This document shows, piece by piece, positions 41,463 to 50,810 of a DNA stretch of 64,000 nt; position 1 is the first letter of the stretch; each line of letters opens with the position of its first letter. The stretch lies in assembly GCA_934234055.1 (NCBI GenBank), contig CAKQGY010000002.1, forward strand, positions 75,113 through 139,112, in the 5' to 3' direction. The stretch comes from an uncultured Alphaproteobacteria bacterium. Its GTDB lineage: Bacteria; Pseudomonadota; Alphaproteobacteria; CAAHEQ01; UBA3637. Below the pieces are notes generated by a model that searched no databases, was not told where the DNA came from, and saw only the letters and a list, made by a program, of their open reading frames with translations. Made by a program: the position numbers and the translations under genes.

Positions 41463-43985
41463 CTAGGCTAAAATACGTTCAATCATTTCACGCGCGTTGA
41501 CGGACAAAGTCGGAATTGTCAATAACTCGCGCAAGGCGGATTCGGCATGGGCTTGGCGATTTGCATCATACTTTTTATAACGCGCAAAGGCCGCCAGCAA
41601 ATTCGCCGTAATCTTGGGGTTGATGCGATCCAACAGCGCGCACTGTCCCGCGAAAAAGCGATACCCGGCGCCGTCCGGGCGATTAAAGGCAATCAAATTA
41701 CCGCCAAACGCTCCGATCACAGCACGAACTTTGTTCGGATTCTTGTAATCAAACACCGGGTGATTGATCAACGCACGGACTGTATCCAGTGCGGATTCTT
41801 TGGGCGCACGGGCCTGCAACAAAAACCATTTGTTCAGGACAAGATCATCGTCCTGATACCGGTGAGCAAAATCGGCCAGAGCATCATCCCGGTGCGGCAT
41901 ATCGTTGTGAATCAAAATACTGAGTGCCGTAAGGCGGTCGGTCAGGTTATCGGATTGTTGATACTGCTGCCAGACCAAATCGCGGTGAGGCGTGAGAGCC
42001 AAATAGCCCAGCGCAACATTCTTTAAGGCCCGTTTGGCGGCAGGTTCCGTCTCGGGCGAATAGGCACCGGGGGTTTGATTATCGTAATACAATTGCAGCA
42101 GCTTGTCCGCGTATTGATCGGCAAAGGCTTGACGCATCGCGCGACGGACCGACACGACGGTATCAATATCCACTGTGTCCAGACGGCCGATAATATCGCT
42201 TTCAACCGGCAGCACGATCGCACGCGCCAAAAAGGCTTTGTCCAGATTCGGCGTGTCCAAATACGAACCCAGCGCCCGAATCACATCGGCGTTCGGTGTC
42301 AGATCGTGATTTTGGGTCATCCGGGTCATCACGTCCAACGCGTATTGCTGGCCCACATCATACCGATTAAACAAGTCCGAATCATAGGTCATTAAATGCA
42401 ATCGCTCGGCCGAGGTGTAAGTTATCTCTATATCCACGGGAGCCGTCAGGGCACGGTTGATGGACAAGACCGGTTTTTCCTTTAATTTCGGGAATGTAAA
42501 GGTCTGTTCCCGTTCACGCAAAATCAATGTGCCGGATTTCAAATCGCGGCCGTTTTTCCCCACCAGTCCGTAATGAAGCGGAATAACAAACGGCTTGTCG
42601 CAAGTTCTGTGCGATTGGGCAAGCGTGACAGAAAAAGTGCCTTTGTCCCAGTGGGTTTTAACCGCCACACGCGGCCGACCCGCAACGGAATACCATTGTT
42701 TGAACTGAGTCAAATCGGTGCCGGAGGCGTCCTCTATGGCACGGACAAAGTCGTCAATCGTGACGGCCTGGCCATCGTGGCGCTTGAAATACAGGTCGCA
42801 CCCTTTGCGGAAAGCCGCGTCACCGACGATGGCTTGTTGCATACGAATAACTTCGGCCCCTTTTTCATAAATCGTGGTGGTGTAAAAATTGTCAATCTCT
42901 TGATACGAATCGGGACGCACCGGATGAGCCAGCGGGCCGTCGTCTTCGGGATACTGAAAGGTGCGCAAAGTAATGGCGTCATCAATCCGACCGACCGCAC
43001 GCGAACGCACATCATAGCCGAATTCTTCGTCCCGATAGACGGTAAAACCCTCTTTGAGCGAAAGTTCAAACCAGCTGCGCAAAGTGACGCGATCGCCGCT
43101 GTAATTATGGAAATATTCGTGTCCGACAACATGTTCTATATACTCAAAAGTGGCGTCGGTTGCTGTATCCTTGGAAGCAAGCAGGGCTGCGTCATTGTAA
43201 ATGTTGAGCGACTTGTTCTCCATGGCACCGGCATTAAAGTGCGAAACAGCGACAATGTTAAAAGATTTCAGGTCATATTCCAAACCGAATCGCTTTTCGT
43301 CCCAAGCCATCGCTTTTTTAAGAGCCTCCATCGCCCAATAGAGGCGATCTTTTTTGCCCGTCTCGCAATAGAGCCCCAGTTGGACAACTTTACCGGATTT
43401 GGTCGTGAAGGTGTCGTGAATGGAATCTAAATCCCCAGCGACCAAGGCAAACAAATAACTGGGCTTGGCAAACGGATCTTCAAAGACGACCGTGTCGCCG
43501 GTATCTTTAATCTTGTTCCCGTTGGACAGCACAATCGGGTATTGTTTGCGATCGGCGTGAATGGTGACGGTCCAATGGCTGAGCACATCGGAATGGTCGG
43601 GATAATAGGTAATACTGCGGAAGCCCTCGGGCTCGTTTTGGGTGCACAGCATACCGTCGGACGCATACAGGCCGAACAAGCGCGTGTTTTCGGTCGGATT
43701 GATGTGAACGGTGGTTTCTAAAACAAACTTTTTATGCTGCGGATGAATCGTCAGCGTGTGTTCGGTGAGCTCGTAATCCCGAGCAGAAAGCAAACGCCCA
43801 TCCAATACGATTCGCGTCAGGCGCATATACTCGCCGTTCAGAACCAACGGTTTGCCGACTTGGTAATCCGTAAAAGTCAAACGCGCCGAAACAACCGTGT
43901 CAGTCGGATCCAGCGTGAAATCCAACTCGGTCTTGGGCAGATGATAATGCGGTGCTACGTAATCTTTTCTGTATTTTAATGTCAT
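41463..43985 (-). CDS. pepN: aminopeptidase N (M1 family)
   Basis: An 840-residue zinc aminopeptidase that removes N-terminal residues from peptides in the cytosol. The exopeptidase motif is GAMENKS, and the zinc site is HEYFHNY with the distal Glu in LKEGFTVYRDEEF; a tyrosine follows in TTIYEKGAEVIRM. The C-terminal DUF3458-like region is complete, as in E. coli PepN. Its ATG overlaps the stop of the upstream Sel1 gene. Confidence 0.97.
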   Translation of the reverse strand: MTLKYRKDYVAPHYHLPKTELDFTLDPTDTVVSARLTFTDYQVGKPLVLNGEYMRLTRIVLDGRLLSARDYELTEHTLTIHPQHKKFVLETTVHINPTENTRLFGLYASDGMLCTQNEPEGFRSITYYPDHSDVLSHWTVTIHADRKQYPIVLSNGNKIKDTGDTVVFEDPFAKPSYLFALVAGDLDSIHDTFTTKSGKVVQLGLYCETGKKDRLYWAMEALKKAMAWDEKRFGLEYDLKSFNIVAVSHFNAGAMENKSLNIYNDAALLASKDTATDATFEYIEHVVGHEYFHNYSGDRVTLRSWFELSLKEGFTVYRDEEFGYDVRSRAVGRIDDAITLRTFQYPEDDGPLAHPVRPDSYQEIDNFYTTTIYEKGAEVIRMQQAIVGDAAFRKGCDLYFKRHDGQAVTIDDFVRAIEDASGTDLTQFKQWYSVAGRPRVAVKTHWDKGTFSVTLAQSHRTCDKPFVIPLHYGLVGKNGRDLKSGTLILREREQTFTFPKLKEKPVLSINRALTAPVDIEITYTSAERLHLMTYDSDLFNRYDVGQQYALDVMTRMTQNHDLTPNADVIRALGSYLDTPNLDKAFLARAIVLPVESDIIGRLDTVDIDTVVSVRRAMRQAFADQYADKLLQLYYDNQTPGAYSPETEPAAKRALKNVALGYLALTPHRDLVWQQYQQSDNLTDRLTALSILIHNDMPHRDDALADFAHRYQDDDLVLNKWFLLQARAPKESALDTVRALINHPVFDYKNPNKVRAVIGAFGGNLIAFNRPDGAGYRFFAGQCALLDRINPKITANLLAAFARYKKYDANRQAHAESALRELLTIPTLSVNAREMIERILA

Positions 43986-44488
43986 TTTTTTATCCTTTCT
44001 TGTAATTGATTAAGCCAATACTGCTGCCGAACGGGGTCGCCTTCAAGCCGAACAGCCAAACTTGTCATCGCACCGGTGTGGCCAAGGGTAGCGGCACGCC
44101 TGAAATAATCCAGCGAATCGCCGGAAACGGGATAGCCGCGTTCTTGCCAAACGGCAAGGGCATACAGAGCCTCGGGGAGATTAGAATCGGCGGCCTGTTG
44201 CATCAGGGAAACGGCACGTTCGCGATTCTCGGGAATTTTGTCGCCGACATCATACATCAGGGCCAATCGGTATTGTGCCTGCGTGTGGCCCGATTCGGCC
44301 GCACGGGTTAAATAGCGCAGAGCCAGGGGATAGTTGTGTTGCTGCACCGCCGTAAAACCCAAGCGTGCATAATCGTCGGGGGTGCGCAGAGCCTCGCGCC
44401 CGATCAGGCACGCAACCGACACCAGCGATACCGCCAAAAGCGTCGCCACAACCGTGGTCGGTTTGAAATAAGATAAAGCCTTTTTCAT
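43982..44488 (-). CDS. membrane-anchored Sel1-repeat protein
   Basis: A 168-residue protein with an N-terminal hydrophobic segment (about 11-32, VVATLLAVSLVSVACLIG; signal anchor, or a lipoprotein-like cysteine) and Sel1 repeats (ALRYLTRAAESGHTQAQYRLA, RAVSLMQQAADSNLPEALYALA). ATG 44488 with AAGGAGA upstream is preferred to the frame start at 44503. It heads the pepN-TPR operon and is divergent from murL. Confidence 0.8.
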   Translation of the reverse strand: MKKALSYFKPTTVVATLLAVSLVSVACLIGREALRTPDDYARLGFTAVQQHNYPLALRYLTRAAESGHTQAQYRLALMYDVGDKIPENRERAVSLMQQAADSNLPEALYALAVWQERGYPVSGDSLDYFRRAATLGHTGAMTSLAVRLEGDPVRQQYWLNQLQERIKK

Positions 44489-44497
44489 ACATTCTCC

Positions 44498-44526
44498 TTG
44501 CAAAATGGGAAAAACATGTGTAAAAT
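44498..44526 (+). promoter_or_regulatory. promoter of murL-murD2
   Basis: TTGCAA (44498-44503), 17-bp spacer, TAAAAT (44521-44526). Transcription would begin near 44533, which excludes the ATGs at 44498 and 44516 as murL starts. Confidence 0.7.
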
Positions 44527-44563
44527 ACCCCTTAATTTTGTTATTGTAAAAGGAAATTTTGTT

Positions 44564-45880
44564 TTGTGCAAGGCTTTTTATTATAAAAATGTCAATTTTT
44601 CACCCGAAAGTGGGGTTTTGACCCTGAATTATGGGGTTGATGCGCGAGAGCAATTTACGGAAACTTTCACTTTTCCGGGGGCACCGTTCGCCGTGTCAGC
44701 ACGCAAAAAACAGGCGTTGGATCAGATTTTCAGGCTGCTGCATATTGCAGCAGGAATCAGTTATTACAAGGCTTTTCTGCCCGAGAAAATGATTTTGAAA
44801 AATGGAGGTCTGACGCCCGAGGAAGCGGCTTTCTTTGAACGGTTTTATGTGAATGGGCTGGGCGAATTTGCCGTGCGCAATCACCTGAACCTGCAAGGCA
44901 AGATTCACTTCCCGTGCGACAAAAAAGTGCGGCGAATCGCAATAGATTTACGACTACCGTATAATGCCCTGATTCCCATAGGGGGCGGGAAAGATTCGTG
45001 CGTGGTAACGGAGTTGATTAAAATGACGGATCTGCCGGCGATGACGGTGGCTGTGGGTGCACCGCGCCCGATTCGCGAGTGTATGGCCGTGGCGGGGCTG
45101 CCCAGTGTGGTTTTGACACGGCAGATTGACCCGCACCTGTTGGAACTGAACCAAGCGGGAAAAACTCTGAACGGGCATGTGCCGATTACGGGAATCTTGG
45201 CCTTTGTGCTGTGGGCGGCGGCGATTCTGTATGATAAAAAATATGTCGTGATGTCGTGCGAACGATCGGCAAACAGCGGCAATATGAAGCAAGGGGAGTT
45301 GGAAGTTAATCATCAATACAGTAAATCCTTGACCTTTGAACAGGATTTTTATCAAATAACACAAACTATCACACCGGATTTTCGGTATTTTTCACTGCTA
45401 CGACCACTGTCGGAAGCGCATATCGCAAAATTGTTTTCCCGGCTGTGCCCGGCCTATTTCAACGTTTTTACCAGCTGTAATCGGGCCTTTCGATTAGACG
45501 AATCCAAACGATTGGATCGGTGGTGCGGGGATTGTGATAAATGTCGATTCGTGTTTTTAATTCTGGCGCCGTTTATGAATCGGGAAACTTTAATCCGGTT
45601 GGTGGGAAAGAATCCCTTGGATGATGAATCGCAAATGAATGGGTGGCGCGAATTGCTGGGGCTGGCGGGACATAAGCCCTTTGAATGCGTGGGAGAAATT
45701 GCCGAATCGCGCTGGGCTTTGGCGCAATTAGCGAATCGGACAGAATGGCAAAATGACGCCGTTGTGCGGCAGTTGTCTCCTGCGATTACAGGCTGTGAGG
45801 CAGGCTTGATTTTCACGCCGGCAACTGCCCATTTAATTCCGGAGGAGTTATCAAATGTATTGGAACAATTTAAACGGTAA
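44564..45880 (+). CDS. murL: MurL-like UDP-MurNAc-L-Ala-L-Glu epimerase
   Basis: 438 residues from TTG 44564, which has AAAGGAA 8 bp upstream and is downstream of the promoter; the open frame extends back to 44498. A PP-loop-like IPIGGGKDSC (138-147) suggests ATP use, and CGDCDKC lies in the C-terminal part. MurL, described in Xanthomonas, epimerises the L-Glu of UDP-MurNAc-L-Ala-L-Glu to D-Glu using ATP, replacing glutamate racemase. The identification rests on the general look of the family and on the murD homologue overlapping its end by 26 bp, the same pairing as in Xanthomonas. Confidence 0.8.
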   Translation: MCKAFYYKNVNFSPESGVLTLNYGVDAREQFTETFTFPGAPFAVSARKKQALDQIFRLLHIAAGISYYKAFLPEKMILKNGGLTPEEAAFFERFYVNGLGEFAVRNHLNLQGKIHFPCDKKVRRIAIDLRLPYNALIPIGGGKDSCVVTELIKMTDLPAMTVAVGAPRPIRECMAVAGLPSVVLTRQIDPHLLELNQAGKTLNGHVPITGILAFVLWAAAILYDKKYVVMSCERSANSGNMKQGELEVNHQYSKSLTFEQDFYQITQTITPDFRYFSLLRPLSEAHIAKLFSRLCPAYFNVFTSCNRAFRLDESKRLDRWCGDCDKCRFVFLILAPFMNRETLIRLVGKNPLDDESQMNGWRELLGLAGHKPFECVGEIAESRWALAQLANRTEWQNDAVVRQLSPAITGCEAGLIFTPATAHLIPEELSNVLEQFKR

Positions 45881-47117
45881 GCGTATCGGCATTTGGGGTA
45901 TGGGGCGCGAAGGCATGGCGGCCAAAGCTATGCTGGAAAAGCACTGCCCGAATGCGGTTATCACAGAAATCGGAGAAGAAAATACCGAAGAAATCCTGAA
46001 ATGTGACATCCTAATCAAATCGCCGGGAATCAGCCTGTATCGACCGGAAATTCAACAAGCGGCCCAACACGGCGTTATCATCACATCCGGAACAAATCTG
46101 TTTTTGGCAAACAAAAAGCGCGGTATCCCCGTGATTGCCGTGACCGGGACAAAAGGGAAAAGCACAACAGCCAGCTTGCTGGCACATACTTTGGAAGCAT
46201 TGAACAAAAAAGTAATCTTGGGCGGAAATATCGGAAAGCCTTTGGTTGCGTTTACCGATGAAACAGCGGACTTTTTTGTGGCGGAACTGTCCAGCTATCA
46301 ATGTGCAGACCTGGGGGGGCGGCCGGATATTGCCGTGCTGACAAACCTGTATCCCGAGCATCTGCAATGGCATGGATCACATGGACAATACTATGCCGAC
46401 AAAATGCATATGATACGGCAGGCGAAACGGTGTATCCTGAACGGGACAAATCCCGAAACACAACGACAGGCAGCGGGGTTGGATCCGATCTGGTTTAACA
46501 GGCCGGACGGAATTCACATCAGCCAAAATACTTTTTATGACCAAAATCAGCCGTTGTTTTCGTGCGATTCGTTGCACTTGATCGGGGAACATAATGCCGA
46601 AAATGCCTGTGCGGTATTGGCGGTGGTAAAGCTGTTGGGGTTTGATACAAAACGGTGTGAGGCGGCATTTGCCGACTTTGAGCCCCTGCCCCACCGGTTG
46701 CAAACAATCGGCGTACAAGACGGGATTACCTATGTGGACGATAGCATTTCAACCACGCCCGAAACGGCGATTGCGGCCCTGAAAGCACTGGATCGGGGAC
46801 AGGATATAACTTTGATCGCGGGGGGTATGGATCGCGGGCAAGATTATGGCGAATTGGTGCGCTATATCGCACAAAAACAAGACCGAATCCGGTTGGTAAC
46901 CCTGCCCGATACCGGATCACGATTGGCAGCAATGGCACAATCAGCCGGAATTGAAACCAGTCTGACCTCGGATATGCCGACAGCCGTCAATATGGCTCAG
47001 CACCTGACACCCGCGGGCGGATTGATTTTATTATCGCCGGCGGCTCCGAGTTATAACCTGTATCACAACTTTGAAGAACGCGGTGATGACTTCAAAAAAT
47101 GGATTCATTTTAAGTAG
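45855..47117 (+). CDS. MurD-type amino-acid ligase, probably MurD2 (L-Glu adding)
   Basis: A 420-residue Mur ligase. The ATP site is VTGTKGKSTT (97-106), the N-terminal UDP-binding fold begins GKRIGIWGMGREGMAAK, and ELSSYQ, NLYPEHLQWHG and DDSISTTPETA are conserved ligase blocks. Being overlapped with murL, it probably adds L-Glu to UDP-MurNAc-L-Ala (the MurD2 reaction) rather than D-Glu; that is inferred from context. GGAGGAG precedes the ATG. Confidence 0.88.
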   Translation: MYWNNLNGKRIGIWGMGREGMAAKAMLEKHCPNAVITEIGEENTEEILKCDILIKSPGISLYRPEIQQAAQHGVIITSGTNLFLANKKRGIPVIAVTGTKGKSTTASLLAHTLEALNKKVILGGNIGKPLVAFTDETADFFVAELSSYQCADLGGRPDIAVLTNLYPEHLQWHGSHGQYYADKMHMIRQAKRCILNGTNPETQRQAAGLDPIWFNRPDGIHISQNTFYDQNQPLFSCDSLHLIGEHNAENACAVLAVVKLLGFDTKRCEAAFADFEPLPHRLQTIGVQDGITYVDDSISTTPETAIAALKALDRGQDITLIAGGMDRGQDYGELVRYIAQKQDRIRLVTLPDTGSRLAAMAQSAGIETSLTSDMPTAVNMAQHLTPAGGLILLSPAAPSYNLYHNFEERGDDFKKWIHFK

Positions 47118-47155
47118 TTCTTTGGGGCAGATTTCTTGCTTTTCAGACAAAAACA
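47115..47155. repeat. decayed copy of the palindromic repeat
   Basis: TTCTTTGGGGCAGATTTC...GCTTTTCAGACAAAA resembles the ATTCTTCGGGGCA...CTCAGAATGACA subtype with several changes. Confidence 0.4.
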
Positions 47156-47182
47156 AACCTATTTTAATTCGGGAGGAACAGC

Positions 47183-48196
47183 ATGACACAAATTATCTTT
47201 TTTGATACAGATCAACTATTGCGCACTTTTTGGGAGACGCATGGCTTGGCCGATGTGCCGGCGACTTTCTTTAACGAAAGCCTGAACACAATCGCGCATG
47301 AAAAATTAGAGCCGGTGCGAGAAGCAGAAATTATTTCATGCTTTACACACTCGGAGGTGCTGGGAAAAGAACAATTGGACGCTTTGCCGAATTTGAAACT
47401 GATTGCAACACGGTCAACAGGCTTTAACCATATTGATTTAGCTTACTGTAAAAAGCGCGGAATTGTGGTGGCAAATGTGCCGGCCTATGGCGCAACGACG
47501 GTGGCCGAGTTTGCCTTTGCCCTGTTGCTGGCGTTGGCACGGAAAGTTATTCGGGCCAAAAATGATATGGCGCACAATCGAATTGATATGCAGCACTATA
47601 TGGGGTTTGACCTGTTCGGAAAAACGCTGGGAGTGATCGGAACGGGATCTATCGGGCGGCATATGATTCAGCTGGCGCAAGGATTCGGTATGAACATTAT
47701 GGCCTATGACCCCTATCAGACACCGGCATTGAAAGACCTGTATGTGCCGAATTTGGAGACAATTTATGAAAACTGTGATGTGATTTCATTGCATGTGCCG
47801 TCAACACCGGAAAATCACCATATGTTGAACCTGAGGGCGTTTCAATTGATGAAAAAAGGTGTGATTATCATCAATACGGCACGGGGCGACTTGATTGATA
47901 CGCAAGCCCTGTATACCGCATTGCGCACCGGGATTGTCGGCGGAGCGGGGCTGGATGTCCTGGAAAATGAGGACTTTTTGCTGCACGATGAAATTGTGGT
48001 GGATCCGCATACTCATGACAGCGACTTTTTGCTGGATTCGGCAATGAACCTGAAACTGATGCAATTCCGAAATGTGATTGCAACACCGCATATCGCGTTT
48101 AACTCAATAGATGCGATCACACGCATCAACGAGACAACACGTGAAAATATCCGCTCGTTTTTGGACGGAAAGCCGATCAATAATGTGATACGCTAG
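47183..48196 (+). CDS. D-2-hydroxyacid dehydrogenase (D-lactate dehydrogenase-like)
   Basis: A 337-residue NAD-dependent enzyme. The NAD site is GVIGTGSIGRH, and the catalytic triad fits Arg in NTARGDLID, Glu in DVLENEDF and His in ATPHIAFNS. The insertion after LENEDF (LLHDEIVVDPHTHDSDF) is typical of the LdhA-like subgroup. Probable role: pyruvate to D-lactate under fermentative growth; other 2-keto acids are possible. GGGAGGAAC precedes the ATG. Confidence 0.88.
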   Translation: MTQIIFFDTDQLLRTFWETHGLADVPATFFNESLNTIAHEKLEPVREAEIISCFTHSEVLGKEQLDALPNLKLIATRSTGFNHIDLAYCKKRGIVVANVPAYGATTVAEFAFALLLALARKVIRAKNDMAHNRIDMQHYMGFDLFGKTLGVIGTGSIGRHMIQLAQGFGMNIMAYDPYQTPALKDLYVPNLETIYENCDVISLHVPSTPENHHMLNLRAFQLMKKGVIIINTARGDLIDTQALYTALRTGIVGGAGLDVLENEDFLLHDEIVVDPHTHDSDFLLDSAMNLKLMQFRNVIATPHIAFNSIDAITRINETTRENIRSFLDGKPINNVIR

Positions 48197-48203
48197 GGTA
48201 CCC

Positions 48204-49388
48204 TTAACGATACGCAATCGTGCCGAATGCATTGCAGTGTGGGCACAAGGCATCCCACGATTCGGTCGCACGGCCACAGGTGGCACAACCCCAACCGCTG
48301 TCGGGAGCGGCGGTTTGAGCCTTGGCCTCCCACTCACGCGCGCCCTCTTCATGGTGCCAACCTTGACGCTCTAAAGTAGCCATCATCAGAGCCACCCGCG
48401 CCGTCAACGGATAAGCATTGATGTAAGCGGTCAGATACTCTTTGGCTAAACCCCACAGATCATTATCCATAGCCGTTTGAGCCAAAGCAATCAACGACAG
48501 GCGCGCCGTCGGATTATGTCGCACCAATTTTTCAGTCAGCTTCATTTGCTTGGCCGATTTTTCACCGGCAATCACCTGCTTGAACAGGGCATAAGCCTCG
48601 TCGCAAGGGGATTTTTCCCACAAATCCATCACAATGGAAAGAGCCTTTTTCGGCTCGGCCGTCGCATAAGCACACGCAATCGCCGGATGGTCAGGGTTAA
48701 GTTTATAGGCTTCCTTCACACGACCGAGTTTCAACAAAACCAAAGATTGACGGAAATAATAATCAGCTTTGGACAAAACACCTTTTTTCTTTAAGATGTC
48801 CAGTGTTTGAAGCGCATCGGACCAATCGGACTGATGGGTTTGAACAGTCCAACGCGCCTGATGAATCCAGATTTCATCCGGGTGCTTGGCCGCGGCCTTG
48901 ACCAATAAGCGAGCCATTTCTTCGTAATCACCCTGCTTTTCGGCATAGGAAAGCAAGCCGCGAATACCCGCCAATTCCGTATTCTCGCGATGTATCAACT
49001 GCTCAAAAGCGTGGGTGGAGGGTGCAAATAATGCCTCTAAAATATAATTCTCGTCAGACTTGGCGTCAAAAAAGGATTTCTTTTGTTTCAAAAGATCGCG
49101 GATGGCTTGGCTGTCTTGATCCAACACGGTGCGCAAAGCTAAAAGCAGATAGGCCTCTTTTCGGGTTTGTTTGCGCTTGGTAAGCCAATCACGGCAACCG
49201 CCCAGCCAACAAAACGGCTTTTTAAGCAGACGCCACACATACCACATAAGCCCCAGCGCCAAAATCACCGTCAGAAGAGAAGTTGTAATTTCAAATCCGA
49301 ACGCCGTGATACCGATCATCCAAGTATCATGCACCATAAAAAAGCCGACAATAAAAAGACTGGCCAATATAAAAAGAAATTTCAACAT
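48204..49388 (-). CDS. hemY: HemY-like TPR membrane protein with C-terminal zinc ribbon
   Basis: A 394-residue protein with two N-terminal membrane helices (about 3-22 and 34-55), a HemY_N region, TPR-like helices over 75-350 and a C-terminal rubredoxin-like zinc site CATC...CPHC (residues 369-390). HemY lies in heme-biosynthesis operons; its biochemical role is not established, and this is not the protoporphyrinogen oxidase also called HemY. The zinc site resembles that of LapB/YciM. It follows the Mic60-like gene by 3 bp. Confidence 0.82.
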   Translation of the reverse strand: MLKFLFILASLFIVGFFMVHDTWMIGITAFGFEITTSLLTVILALGLMWYVWRLLKKPFCWLGGCRDWLTKRKQTRKEAYLLLALRTVLDQDSQAIRDLLKQKKSFFDAKSDENYILEALFAPSTHAFEQLIHRENTELAGIRGLLSYAEKQGDYEEMARLLVKAAAKHPDEIWIHQARWTVQTHQSDWSDALQTLDILKKKGVLSKADYYFRQSLVLLKLGRVKEAYKLNPDHPAIACAYATAEPKKALSIVMDLWEKSPCDEAYALFKQVIAGEKSAKQMKLTEKLVRHNPTARLSLIALAQTAMDNDLWGLAKEYLTAYINAYPLTARVALMMATLERQGWHHEEGAREWEAKAQTAAPDSGWGCATCGRATESWDALCPHCNAFGTIAYR

Positions 49389-49391
49389 AGC

Positions 49392-50327
49392 TTATTTTCC
49401 TTTCTTTTCAAATGTATAAATCAACTCGTCCACATCAGAGAGCGCTTGGATATAAGCGCGAACCTGGGTAAGGAACGGTGCAAAATCTTCTTGGAGGCGT
49501 GGCGGCAGTTTCTCTAATTGCGCAACACATGTGGTAAAATGACGCTCAGCCAACGCATTTTGAGCGGAAGAAATAATGTCCTTGGGGCTTTGTTTGCGCG
49601 GGTGGAGGCGACGCACATCAACAACCGCCGAACCCAACGCTTTGGCATAGGCCAGCCAACGCGGATTCTTCATCTGGTAATATGACATCAGAGCATAACG
49701 CTTGTCCGCACGAAAAGCGGTAGTCATATTGTGATACGATTGCCCGTCGGGGGTGCAAATCATCATCAGATGAGCGGATTTTTCCTCATCATTTAAGAGG
49801 CGAATCACTTGCTTCATTTCGTCAAAGCAAGGTTGGCCGTCGTCCAATTTGTCCCGCAACTTTAACAAATCCGACAAAGTAAGCACCGGCGTGTCAATCC
49901 GGGTGGGCGCAGAATCCGGGTCAATCTTGATTGGCACAGAGGTCTGTTCAGGCTCCGGGGTCTGAATTGCAACAGGCGGCAGATCCATCATCGGCTCGTC
50001 CGTGGGTGCCTTGACCACCACAGGATCCTGTAATTCCGGTTCAGCGACGGACTTAGCAGCTGTTTGAGCTGATTCCAAAGTCGGTAAAGTCGGCAATGTT
50101 GTCGGCAGCGGCGTTGTTATCCGGCGGCGCGGAGACGATTGAAACACGGGGTGGAAATTATCCAGCGGGGAATGCAGCTGGTAAATCAGCACGCCCACCA
50201 GCATACAGCCCGCCGACAGCAGGACGACGGCCACGGATTTAATAAACCGTTTGACCGATACGGTTGATGTGGGCTTGATTTCCTGAACGGGAACGGAGTT
50301 CTCGGATACGGGTTCTTTTTCTGACAT
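49392..50327 (-). CDS. reduced Mic60/mitofilin-like membrane protein
   Basis: A 311-residue protein with a cytosolic N terminus (about 1-28), one membrane helix (about 29-50), a Pro/Thr-rich spacer (to about 145) and a helical C-terminal domain ending in ALAERHFTTCVAQLEKLPPRLQEDF (quoted in part as HFTTCVAQLEKLPP) and AQ-rich helices. Alphaproteobacterial Mic60 homologues sit directly before hemY and end in a similar mitofilin signature. The long coiled coil of normal Mic60 is nearly absent. Identification rests on synteny and C-terminal resemblance; AGGGAGG precedes the ATG. Confidence 0.6.
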   Translation of the reverse strand: MSEKEPVSENSVPVQEIKPTSTVSVKRFIKSVAVVLLSAGCMLVGVLIYQLHSPLDNFHPVFQSSPRRRITTPLPTTLPTLPTLESAQTAAKSVAEPELQDPVVVKAPTDEPMMDLPPVAIQTPEPEQTSVPIKIDPDSAPTRIDTPVLTLSDLLKLRDKLDDGQPCFDEMKQVIRLLNDEEKSAHLMMICTPDGQSYHNMTTAFRADKRYALMSYYQMKNPRWLAYAKALGSAVVDVRRLHPRKQSPKDIISSAQNALAERHFTTCVAQLEKLPPRLQEDFAPFLTQVRAYIQALSDVDELIYTFEKKGK

Positions 50328-50356
50328 AATAAGACCTCCCTTTGTGGTTATATCCT

Positions 50357-50386
50357 ATTATAGACCTAAAAAAAACAGAAAAGCAA
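50357..50386 (-). promoter_or_regulatory. promoter of the mic60-like/hemY operon
   Basis: Minus strand TTGCTT (50386-50381), 18-bp spacer, TATAAT (50362-50357). Confidence 0.65.
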
Positions 50387-50416
50387 GTATTTATTTAGCC
50401 ACAACCTGAAATATTA

Positions 50417-50445
50417 TTGACATTAAAAAACAGCCATGATATAAT
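50417..50445 (+). promoter_or_regulatory. consensus promoter of the small membrane protein pair
   Basis: TTGACA (50417-50422), 17-bp spacer, TATAAT (50440-50445): perfect consensus. Confidence 0.85.
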
Positions 50446-50466
50446 CAAAAATACGAGAGGTTATAA

Positions 50467-50775
50467 ATGAAGAAAAAACAAATAAAGCCATCATCACTGG
50501 AAAACAAAACATTATCCAATACAGTTGCATCATTTTGGATTACAATAGCTGGTTTCTTTTTATTTTTTGAAATACTGGCATTGTGTATTAGAGAAGAATC
50601 ATCCGGATATTTAGGAACAGATGACAGAACAGAAGGTATTATATGGGCTTTATTATTTGCATGCCCGATAGTTTTGCTGGATTGCTCCAAAGAAGTATCC
50701 GCATTAATGAAGTATGTATCTGTAATACCGTTATTTATAAGCTTTTTACTTGTTATAAAACTGATTTTCTTTTAA
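50467..50775 (+). CDS. small membrane protein, two or three helices
   Basis: A 102-residue protein with hydrophobic segments near 22-42, 58-75 and 82-100 separated by short polar loops (CIREESSGYLGTDDRTEG). GAGAGG precedes the ATG. It is AT-rich compared with neighbouring genes, and a second small membrane protein follows 36 bp later under the same consensus promoter. Family unknown. Confidence 0.65.
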   Translation: MKKKQIKPSSLENKTLSNTVASFWITIAGFFLFFEILALCIREESSGYLGTDDRTEGIIWALLFACPIVLLDCSKEVSALMKYVSVIPLFISFLLVIKLIFF

Positions 50776-50810
50776 GAGAAAATTAAAAAAAATGCTATTG
50801 GAGGTTATAA

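Noticed and set aside
42573..43430. 285-codon plus-strand ORF inside pepN
   Set aside because: Antisense shadow of an unmistakable aminopeptidase gene.
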